DNA from: Dendrophyllia cribrosa
Taxonomy: Eukaryota > Cnidaria > Anthozoa > Scleractinia > Dendrophylliidae
Reading direction: 5' to 3'
Length of the DNA: 64,000 nt
Assembly: GCA_024195265.1 (NCBI GenBank)
Contig: JAJLRJ010000003.1
Coordinates: 55,039,284-55,103,283 of the forward strand
In this document: piece by piece, positions 11,501-23,500 of the stretch
How the letters are laid out: the number at the start of each line of letters is the position of its first letter
Numbering within the stretch: position 1 is the first letter of the stretch
Made by a program: the position numbers and the translations under genes
Notes under the pieces: generated by a model
The model's input: only the letters and a program-made list of their open reading frames with translations
Database searches by the model: none
Told to the model about the DNA's origin: nothing

Positions 11501-14500
11501 TTTAGAACATTTGTTGGTAATTATGGAATTAAAATCATAAAAATCCTGTAAATTAAGACTGATGCATTCAGTATCATACACAACTGAGATATGTCCACAA
11601 ATGCAGGCAGAGGGGGTCACGCTACTCCATTATTGGCATCACAAAGTGTTCTCGCCTAGAAAAGTTCACCAAACACACGAAACTGTGTCATATATGAAGT
11701 AATCTGAAAACAACAAAAACAAGGACAAACGTTATTGTACCCCAAAGTCTGCAATAAGTAATTACAGTTTTGAATAAAAATAGCCTGTTCCTGTTTTCAG
11801 TCGGAAAGATTTCATGAAATCAATTTACAATCTTAATCCTATTTAGTTGTAACTTTTTTAATACTGAAGCAAACGTCACCAAATTAAACCACGTGACTTT
11901 TCTTAGAATTCATCCGGCAACAATATGGTAGGATATTTCATCGTCACGTGACATGATGTTTTCAGAGTAACAATATTTTGACAGCCATGTTGATTTTGGA
12001 TTATCTTTGTCGTCGTAACTTTTACATTTTAAGCCATTTTAGCATATGATGCCCGATTTAGGGTGTCAGCTCCATTGTACATTGTACACCTCTATTGTAT
12101 AGGTAAAATTATGTATCCTTATATATTCTATGGTATTGTATTGTCGTTCTTTTGTGTTCTAATATTCTATTGTTTTAACAAAAGAATAAGTGTTACCCCT
12201 AAATCGCGCATGGTCGATACATTTTAGCGTTTCTTCTTTTTTGGTTTTGATTACTTTTGAGTCAATATCGACGGTTGCCTGAGGTTTTGGAGAAATCCAA
12301 GAATCCAAGATAGCGGCAATGTAGAACGAATGACGTAGTAATCACGTCATATAGCATCGTCTTTCCATTTTGCGGACTGCAAAGAAACCCCTCTAAGTCT
12401 CATTGTCATAGCTTGAATGTTCTTGAGGTTACGGGGGTGGTGGCAAATTTCCAGGCTCTTTATAAGGTCGGGGTTAAAACACAGTATAAGAGAATGCAAT
12501 AAAAAATCATCAATTGAGACTTCATCCACGATTAACGAGTGTTCTAAATATTCATTATTACAGGGAAGTTCTGGCCCCTTGCGTCTCGTGTCAAACACAG
12601 AACCTTTCAGGGATATGTTCAAAAACTGGCGAGATGACGACATGTTCGCTGAGCAGCGACTGAGTGGTATTAATCCCCAAGCTCTTCGCAGGGTGACAGA
12701 TGATTCTTGTAAGTATTTAGATTACAATCACAGTCAGTAGTAGTTTGGAAACAGAGCAAAAAAAAAAAAAAAGATTTGCAGAAATCCACATTCAAACCTC
12801 TTCAAGCTAGTAGACATGAAATATTTGCCAGCCACCCACCCACCCTTCCGCCATTCAATGTTGGAGGGCGAAAGAACACTTTCGTATGAAAACAATCGTT
12901 TCAAGCACAACAATGAGAGGGGAGATCAGCGAAAGGTTATAGGGGTGGTAAAATGTTAAACTTCTCAAGGCTTTTGACTAAACTTTTGATTATGATTATA
13001 GATCACATTGTGCAGACCTCTTGTAATTTCTCCCCCGCATCAGAAGTAAAAATAAGACAAAGACATCCATGACCGGGCTTTGAAATTTCATTAAAGCCAC
13101 TCCCAAACAGACGCAACGTTTCACTCAACATGTTTTTGCGCAACATTATCAAGACAGTAGGCTGCGATGTAGGCTTTTTAAGTTGAGAGCGTTCGCTAAT
13201 CTTTGCTTGCGTACATTTGGGGCGCGGAATGGAAACCACATAAAAGAACGGATTTAGATGATCGTGGGAAGCCTCGAGCACTACAGTCTTATACACCTTA
13301 TTCCAAAATGGCGGGCAATTTATTATTCTTTTGTATGCATTTCAATTAGCCCTCTTTGCATCATTTTCGCGTGAAAATAATTCTGTTGTATTTTCCACAT
13401 GCTGACGAGGCAACAAGGGCTAATTAACATACATATAAAGGAATAATAAATTGTCCACCATTTTGGAATAAGGTGTATAGTCCTTCTCCTTTTAACTCTC
13501 GCTATATTTTCGCACTTGCAACAGGCAATGGAAACATATATTTCCGACTGAAAACGCTTGGCCGAACAGGCTGCAGAAGCGCTCACCAAGTGCTGCCTAC
13601 TAAACTTTCACTGCATATACCTAATTCAAAAAAGGTTGCTTTGGTCATTGGTAATTGGGCATTGGGAAGCTATTGTTTGGCGGTCACTCAAGCAAAGCAT
13701 TGCATTGTGTTCCGTATGCCCAAATGCCAATGCCCAATTACCAATGACCAATAGCCAAAGCAACCTTTATTGAATTAGGTATATGTATCTCTTGACTTAA
13801 ATATGAGCACCATACTAGAGTCTCTTTGATCAAGAGAATAAAGAACCACGCTACAGAAGCCTGCCCGTTGATCATGGATCGTTGATCGTTGCTGATTAAG
13901 CATCATAAAATACTAAAAAATCAAGTTAAATATCATCAATCCTTTCACCGCCAGAGTCAATTATGGAGACATGTAGTGTAGCTCTAACTTTTCAGTCTGA
14001 CACAATCCTGTGGTATGGCCATTAAAATGATCCCTTGTTGGCAGTACTTTTGCATGGTACTATCATTGGTTTTTCAATATTTTACAAAATGAAATTTAGG
14101 ATTTTTATTAAATTTTGAATTTTGGCACTTTTGGGAGTTAAATCATTAATCTGTGGTTCCTAGTTACGAAGCTGCTCCCTTATCCTGATTCATTTTTTCA
14201 ATCACATTTTACAATTATTTGATTTCACGTGTTACCAGGTGATAACAAATGTACAGAAAAACATATGGTTTTCAAAATGTTCATATGTTTTATTTTCAAC
14301 CAATCAATAACAATCTTTTGACAGGAAAACCAGGCGTGAAATCTAAACATTGATCACATCATATATTTAAAAAATATATTTAAGCTTGAACTTCCAAGCT
14401 TTAAAAGTAAGCGCAAGAGGTTTTGCAACTTTCGTATTGCACTACAGTTATAACCTAGATTTGTACCCAATAATATATTTATGCATTCGCCATTGATCAA

Positions 14501-17500
14501 TCAGAAACTGTACATTTTTTGAGTATATTATAACAGTGTTTAATCTTTTTAGCTGAAGTGGGATTGAAATGGTCAAAGTTGAGTCAAACTCTCAACACAA
14601 ACTACAACTGGGAAGCTGCTTTCCAGGCCGCCGCTAACGATGATGAACCACTTCAAAAGGTCTAATAGATATTTATAAATTTCTGACCTGCATGGGCGCC
14701 CTTGTTTATTTTGTATTATAATATCCATTAGTATATACTGAAACAGTGGATAGCATTGTTGGCGCGCTCTGATTGGCTACTGAAACTCGAAATAGCTAGC
14801 AAGTGCTATTCACCTCCCAGCAATTTGCGCGCGAAAATTGTAATCGTTGACAGGAATAAATGAGTTAAAAAGCATCATTTTCTTTATATTATCTCACTGT
14901 TTCAGTATATACTAAAACAACTATTCACCTCAGTGTAGGTGGGTAGTTGTTAATTATTCGAGTCACATATCGTATCATCATTGTTTTCTTCAGTTTTTAT
15001 AAATATGCCGTAGCTTCCCCTCAACTCCCCTTAAAAGTCATTGTTTCGGTATAACACTCTAGTTATTCCTAAACTATTGATGATAATAGATTTATTACTG
15101 ACAAGTCAAAATGTTCTTATAAAACATTCTTATAAAATAGAGTGTAATTGAATAAGTAAAACCTTACATTAAGAACCTAGAAAACACGAAATTGTAATAC
15201 ACTGTCTTTTTTTTCTTTGATTTTAGGCAATAAAGAATGGTAAAATTTACGTTCTCAGATACGAGTTGTTTGACGACATGGTTTCATTTCCGGAATTGGT
15301 GGATCATAATCCGGGTCGGACTCTGTGGCCTTCCAAATCACCAGTGGCTCTTTTCGCCATAAGATCAAAGGGAAGGCGCAAACGCCTTCGTCCGGTTGCA
15401 ATTCAGCTTGATTATAAACCAGGTTAGACAAAATTTTGTTACCTTTCTCCACTTCACGACGGTGCCATAGGACAACTTACGATTATTATGTTTCAAATTT
15501 TTACTTATGGCAAATAGAATACCAAAAGGACCACAAAAACGTACTGTTTTAAGGGAGCATTCATAATTTATCTAGAGGGTGGGCTATGATGATTTCCTTA
15601 ATTTTTTTCTTTCATTTTTTAAAGCCCCCCCTCATTATCTCAGGATTTTTTTCTTGACCCCCCCTCAAGCGATGCTGATTTATCAAAAGAAAATATCATA
15701 GCCCCCCCCCCCCCTCCCCCAGCACATAAGTACCACTTGTCTAACTCACCCTTAGCCATTTCAAAGTCTTGTGAAAGGTATACTGTGCTTACTGAGCTTT
15801 ATTAACTGGTAATTAACATAGTAAATCAGTAACAACTTGCACTAATGAAATGAAAATATAATGTTCAGTACAATTAAATCTCTATGCATTTTAATTCAAA
15901 AATGTTTTTTGGACATTCCTGAGAAAGCTGATTGAATTATTGGCTGATAATAACTTTTCCAGATGTTGAGACATTCAGATATAAAAGTGTTTTTGAATCT
16001 ACTGCTTGTTTGGATGGAAAGCCTCGACCAGTGGACGACTTTATGCCAAGGGCACAAATTAAGAAATTTTTTGCAGAAGGAAAGTTGGCGACTGCAAAAG
16101 AGATAGCTGAATTTTCTGTAGCTTTTGTGGTTTCTGAGGAGCTGGTCAAGAATTACTTAGAACATTTAAAACACCTTTCTTTTTGCAAAAAACTAAGAGT
16201 TCAGGAAACTGCTCAGAAGAGGCGCGTGCGAGCAATGAAGAGCTATGAAGATTATAATTGGGCGGAACTTCTTCTGACTGGAGGCCTAAATTCCCTTTAC
16301 GTTTCAGAACTTGACTTATATTTGAAAAAACACTCGTTGCCTTGGAAAAAAAAAGCTGAAAAAAGAAAAACTGGAAATAATTACCACCCATTTGAAAAAT
16401 ACAAGGACTGAGGCACTGAGAACAATGACTGTCACGGGGCAACGTCTGTTACAAGAGCCAGAAGCAGTTGACGATGATGATGACGATGATGATGATGACG
16501 AAGGCGACGACACTGTCTTGGGGGAAACATGGAGTGAAGAGAGTGAGAGTGAGGAGAGCGAGTTTGAGGAGAGTGAGAGTGAGGAGAGCGAGAGTGAGGA
16601 GGGTGACGAGAGTGTATTTGAGCCACTTGCAAAAAGACCTTGCAGCACAAGAAGTGGGCGTCATGCGTCAAGTTTTATACTGTAGGCCAAGCTCTGTATT
16701 TGTTGTAATTAAATAAAAGACAGGAATTATAAGAGCGTTCAACAGCATATTTTCATTTTCTTTTTTCCTGGGAAAAAATGGGTGCCCCCCCCCCCCCCCC
16801 CCCCCCCCCATGCTCGATGTAATTTTTATTGGCAATTTTCCACAGCCCCCCCTAAATCAAAGTAGGGAAAAGTAGTGACCCCCCCTCAAAATCATCATAG
16901 CCCCCCCTCTAGGTAAATTATGAATGCTCCCTAAGTGCCTTTAATCGGCAGTGGTCAAATGATTTCGTCCACACACTCAAAAGTTAGAACAACCTTGAAG
17001 GGGAAAATTTGAACTTTCAACATGAAATCAGCACGGATTACGTAAAGAACCAAAAAGGAGAAGCGAGGCATTTTGAATATGACTGCTTGAGAGCCATAGT
17101 GCAATCCGAAATAACGAATGTTTCTACATATATTTACCAGAGGCGGATCCAGACTCTATCGTAAAGGTGGGGGAGTCAACAAGATGGGGGGAGGGGGGTG
17201 GGAGGAGAGTGAAGTGGAAATATATTACACACTAGAGCGGGAATAAAGGGGGATGTTTATATTACAAAAGGAAAGTCTAAAATAGATGTTATTTTGCGGC
17301 GTTTGAATCTTTCTAGTTAAAAGGTTGTAAAGATATTGAACACGAACATTTCATTTTTGGCTATCAAAACCACTAGAGTGGTAAAACTCAGAAATTTCTA
17401 GGTATTTTGTGTACCAGGTGATCCGCGTAACTTTGAACTTGGGATGAAAGAGTTTTAACTGGAAATCAATTGGTATAAAGTCAAAATATCACCGCTTAAA

Positions 17501-20500
17501 TTCCCTCAGTTAATGCATTTCTTGGATAAAAACTCGCCCTGTGCTATTTACAAACATATTCTTGACGAAAAATATTATTTGTTCTTGATCAAACGAGACC
17601 GCGGGATTCGACTTTGGATTTACTTATCGCAAGTTCAACTTTGCCCATCGCGTATTCAACAAAACAAAGATCACGTGATAAGCTTCACCGAAAGAGTCAT
17701 TTTTAATTCGCCCAGTTGTGAGAGATTTCTCGAGCTGAAGTCAAAACTAAAAATATTTCGTCCTTTGTGCGCAGACTCTCCAGTTTTCTCACCAGTGGAT
17801 GGCGGATCTTGGATGTTGGCGAAGATGGTTCTCCAGGCAACAGATTACGCCCAGAGCCAAATTGTAGAACATCTTGTTAAGGTCAGAGTTGTAAAGTTCT
17901 TGAAAACAAACACTGAGCTTAATTGCGTCCTCTTTTATTTTATGTTTTGTTCTTGTATTTTGTGGCGTCAATTCCGCTTCAAGGGGTTTGCAGATGTCTA
18001 AAGTATTATTGGATAGATCGTCGTATATCGTTCAAGTTCAACTTGAACTGTATGCTCATGTTTGTTGGTGTTGGTTTGCTAATTTTACTGTTTTTTTTTT
18101 TATATATTCTAGTGTTTCTGTAGTCGTTCCTGTTCTTGTTTTCTCCCCCTCATTAATTACTATGTTTCTGGGTGCCCTTACAAGCGTTTTGTAAAGTAGC
18201 CTTACAATTTTCTCACCCATGTTTTATCTACAGATCCATCTTTTTTCGGAACCGTTCTGCGTGGTCCTTTATAGACAACTCTCTTCTCAGCACCCACTAA
18301 ATGAGCTTCTTAAGTACCACTGTAGAGGGCTCATTACTGCAAACTTGATCGGAGGCCCGCAACTGATCATTCCTGACAAGTACATGGACAGGCTCGCTGC
18401 TATGGGGCATAAAGGAACCATATTACTGATTGATCGTGCCCACAAAACACTAACTTGGAAAGATGCAGATCACCGCTTTGATATGAAGGTAAACATGTTT
18501 ACGACTTATATCGGTGAACTGCGGTTTTTCTAAATTAAACCTGAGCCTAGGCTAGAAGTATAAATTCAAAATAGTTTGCCGTGAACTGTAATTTTTTCAG
18601 CCACCACCCGCAGTCGGACGCTTTAAAGAATTGCATTTCTTGCAATATATATAATTACGCGGAAGTCTTTTTAGTACCAGCAAGATGATTGCATGTTCTT
18701 GTTAGTAACACATGAATGATTTCATACAGAACCGCGGCCTGGATGATAAGAAACTGCTGCCGTATTTTCCTTACCGTGACGACTGCGAGTTGATGCTGAA
18801 AACAATCAGGAAAATGGTGAAGGATTACGTGGACATGTAAGTATCCAAAACACGCGTGTTTTCAGTAATACGTATCTCTACGATAATGCGTATATGAAAA
18901 TAAATTTATATGCCATATGAATTTGCCAGACAAAGGATAAAAGAATGTGATAATCGCAGTTATGAAGTTGCAATTAGAGCCTATTAGAGCCTATTAGAGC
19001 TAATAACTATTAAGAAACACAGCACTTTCACGGTGTTTCCACTTTGTTTGAATAATGCATTCGTCGAACATAATTTTGGTACCTTACCTTAAGTTATTTT
19101 CACATTAAAACAATTTTCTTCGACCAAACTCAGAGTAAAGTTTAGTGTTTAATTTAACATTTCCAAAAAGCAAACTTTAAAAATCTTTAATTGGCGCAAG
19201 TTTATTGAAGAAAATAGATTTGAAAAAGAAAGTTAATAAATCACAAAGGTGTCGTAGTCTCCAAAATGAGTAGTTGCCTGGGGAAACCTTTTCGCGGCAT
19301 TTAACAACTGCAATCCGGCTTATTAATCAGCTTAAAACTTGCGGGGAAAAAATCACCATCAAACCGAAATTTGTCACAAATTGGGTTTAAAAATGACTAC
19401 GTTCGTAATTTGTCCCGCGAACACTTCATCGAATTCTAATCTAATGTAGTTTACGCGAACGGGTGCTGTTGAATCATTGGCTTGTAGTGTTTTGAGGTAA
19501 TGTTATCTCCTGGAGCATTAACTGAAGCATGTTGTTTGACGAGCGAAAATCTCGCACTTGTTTTGTGGGACCCATGGGGGTGGGGTGGGGATGTATAGCA
19601 TTATATAACGTAACATGACGTCGTTAATGTGTCAGGAGACGGATCCTATTGTGTGTAGTAACTATCTTGGATATGATCTGTGTGCATGACTCTATTGATC
19701 CAAAATCAATCAAAATCAATATAAGTATGTTGAAATAGACAAGGACTGTAAGGATAAAAAGCAAAATTTAACATTTTGTTCAATATGGTTACCAAAAACC
19801 GGTTGCCATAGAAACATCATATGTCGTACAGAAAAATAGGTCAGAACATCAAAATGTGTCCGAAGTAAGGAAACATTACACTCCTACTGAAAGAGTTAGC
19901 CTTCCAAAATGAAAACCACAACAGAACCTCCGTGAAGGGTAAGGACAACCGCCGCTTTACGGTCACGTCGCTACCAAAGGCACCAACGAACTCGCCACCA
20001 AGAGAAGTCACCTTGCCATCAAGGTTATGTATCGGAGACGCGATGTTTTGTTGTACGAAGCACTGTCCGATAGTTTGCAAGTAAGTTTAAGTTAAGTATT
20101 TTGTTTAGTGTTAAAGAAATCTAGACTTGGTGGCGAGTTGGTTGGTGGCGAGGTGACTTCTCTTGGTTGGTTGGTGGCGAGATGACTTCTCTTGGTTGGT
20201 TGGTGGCGAGATGACTTCTCTCGCCCGGCGGCACTCTGGGCTCCTGGTTCCCCTGGTTCTTCTGGTCCAGATGTGATGACTATCTATTCTGCGAATCACG
20301 ACAGTCATTCTATGCCTGCTTTTTTCTTTCAGTTATTATCGTAAAGATCGTCAGGTTAAGAAAGACAAGGAGTTACAAGCGTATGTAAATGAAGTGTCTG
20401 CTAAAGGGAGTGGTCAGGTAATAATAAGTAAAACAGTTTAATTTAAATCAATTTATTTTACAGCGAATATGAAATTTCTTATTTTTTGAGTCAATTTTTT

Positions 20501-23500
20501 TCGCCAGGTAAAAGACTTCCCTGCCGCCTTAACAACCAAGAGAGAACTCATTGACGTGGTAACAAAGTTGCTATGGTTACTGAGCGTGAAGCATGCCACA
20601 GTGAACTTTCCTGTGAGTGATTATGGCGCGTTTACACCCATCATGCCGACCAAGGTTTACAACGACACTCGTGTACCACCAGGAGAATTTTCTATCTTTA
20701 ATTTACCAAATGGCAATATATCGTCAGTAAGTAAGACTTTTGGCGTTATTGGCTAGTTCAAGTCTGGACACTAGATTGAGCTGTGAAGTCACTGAACAAC
20801 ACTCGCCCGCTCACTTCCCGGGCTGCATTGTATCGCGACATTGCAAGGCCCATTAAGGTCGCGGGGGATACCTGACCATGAATAAATTCATAAGGCAAAA
20901 TTTTGGCAGGGGTGTCACTTTGAAAAACGTTATATCGTGAACGTTTGAAAGCCGATTTCGCTAAAATTTAACAGAGATATTGGCGAATAATGGAAGTGCG
21001 TAAGGATAGCTTTTTTTTATCGAAGGGATCACGCTTTGCGGCAATGCTGTAAGTCACTTAAGATTTTTTTAAACGTGGTTTTGTGTCCAAGTTTGCTCCT
21101 CGAGAAGAACACAAAGCAAGTTGATTTCACCACTTACTAATCCGTCAAAACGTCTATTGTGTCATATCTGACTCCGTTTTTTTGTTTTCAACTTTAATTA
21201 AAAGTTATTAGCTTTTATAACAGTAAAATTGTCCATGTTAGAATTTGAAGCCTCACATCTTCCCCTTGAAAGCCTATTTAAAAAATTTAAGTCAGATATG
21301 ACAAACTACAATAAACCTAGTTTACCTCCCTGCAGTGTCAACTCATGAAATTCTCTATCCGCGCTGAATTCTTGGACACAAAATTGCTTGTTTTTACGCT
21401 TCCGAAGGCTTCCCGAGCAAACACGAATGCAAAAAATATACATTTGTGGTAATTTTGTTAATTTTAATCAACGGGCTATTGTACATGTCAACACTTCATG
21501 CAGAAAGAACAATGCTTTAAAAAATAGTGTATTTTAAGCCTTCCGCACACTTGAGGAAAGTGCTGAGCAAAATTCCTCGCGAGGCAGTTAGCTCAGCTGT
21601 TTCCTCAAGTGTGCGCTGGATTTTTGGTGAGTTTTTCGCCTCGTGAGGTCGTGAGGCAAATATCTGTCGTGTTTGATATTTTTTGCCTCGTGAGACAAAT
21701 TCCTCATCGTGTGCGGGCGCCGCGAGAATCTGGCTGAGCCAAATTAATCGATTAGCCAATAAAATTGCATGGCGAGCTCACGTGATTTCAAGCACGACAT
21801 TCAAGATGGCGGACAGGAGTGTGGCCCGGGAGTGTGGAAAACTAAGTTTTCCTAGAGGATAAACTTGTCGAGTTCTATGCAGTCTTGTATGTTGCATGTT
21901 TACTGTATTAAAATCTAATAAAATGCTAAATTTAAATTACACCTAATTACAATAACGTTGTCATAGAAAAATGAAAAATTGAAAAAAGGCCAATAGGAAT
22001 TAATTAGACACACAAATAACAATAGCCGCTGCACGCTTAATTTAAATTAACAATAGCCGCTGCACGCTTAATCGTGCCGCGTGTCGCTGTGAATGATGAT
22101 TAAGCTAATTAATTCCTATTTGGCTTTTTTCATTTTTCATTTTCCTATGACAACATTACTGCAATTAGGTGTATATCCTAATAATATTCTAAAAAACTGA
22201 ATATTAAAACTTTGTTTCAATATCAATTACAGCAATTGCAGTTATACAAATGTAATATTACATTTTGTATACTCAAAGTGGACCATAAACAAACGGATAA
22301 GAAGAGCCGTACGAAAAGTTTCAACATCTCGTCGTCCGCCATCTTGAATGCCGGTCGAGCTTGAAATCACGTGAGCTTGCCATGCAATTTTATTGGCTAA
22401 TCGATTAATTTGGCTCAGCCAGATTCTCGCGGCGCCCGCACACGATGAACAATTTGTCTCGTGAGGCAAAAAATATCAAACACGTCAGATATTTGCCTCA
22501 CGACCTCGCGAGGCGAAAAACTCACCAAAAATTCAGCGCACACTTGCGGAAACAGCTGAGCTAACTGCCTCGCGAGGAATTTTGCTCAGCACTTTCCTCA
22601 AGTGTGCGGCAGGCTTTACCAGACAGCGCTTTGCACGTGCGATTATTGATGAAGAAACATTGCAGAGCCTGTTCGTGAATATTTCGCGCATTTTCGGTAT
22701 CAGCCGTCGCACTTCGTGCATAATCTTTTCATAAATGCACACTGATGATCGGAGCCTGTCCCCCGCGACCTTTTTAGCAGGGGTGTCGCTTTGAAAAACG
22801 TTATATCGTCAACGTTTGAAAGCCGACTTCGCTAAAATTTAACAGAGATATTGGCGAATAATGGAAGTGCATAAGGATTGTTTTTTTTTATTGAAGGAAT
22901 CAAGCTTTGTGTCAATGCTGTAAGCCACTAAAGTTATCTTTTATAAAAACGTACATACCGGTCAGATACTCTAACCACTGAGCTACAAGAGACTCGTGGT
23001 GAGCTAGGCCATATACTACGTTCACATACCGGTCAGATGCTCTAACCACTGAGCTACGAGAGACTAGTGGTGAGCAAGGCCATATAGTAGGTTCACATAC
23101 CGGTCAGATGCTCTAACCACTGAGCTACGAGAGACTCTTGGTGAGCAAGGCCATATACTAGGTTCACATACCGGTCAGATGCTCTAACCACTGAGCTACA
23201 AGAGACTCGTGGTGAGCTAGGCCATATACTAGGTTCACATACCGGTCAGATGCTCTAACCACTGAGCTACAAGAGACTTGTGGTGAGCTAGGCAATATAC
23301 TAGGTTCATGTATGACAAGCGTCCTGCGTTCTGTTCAGGATCAGCAATGTCGAAAGCGTCACGTGAGATGATAAAGAAAGATAGTACATGTTAAGTCCGG
23401 TAATGAAATGAGAAATATGTCACGAGTGGGGGACAAAGATAATACACTTAAAAAGTTAAAACTATACGTCTTTTTTGTGAAGAAAAATATTACATTACAA

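Noticed and set aside
16316..16716. Ser-, His- or Met-rich open frames on both strands
   Set aside because: They are antisense or shifted readings of the GAT and GAG repeats that encode the acidic tail of the transposon gene.
17513..18001. A 162-codon + strand frame
   Set aside because: It contains LOX-1 exon 7 but runs through clear splice sites on both sides; the flanking parts are intron.
22955..23310. tRNA genes
   Set aside because: Only the D-arm/A-box half is present; no anticodon loop, T-arm or acceptor stem pairs up.
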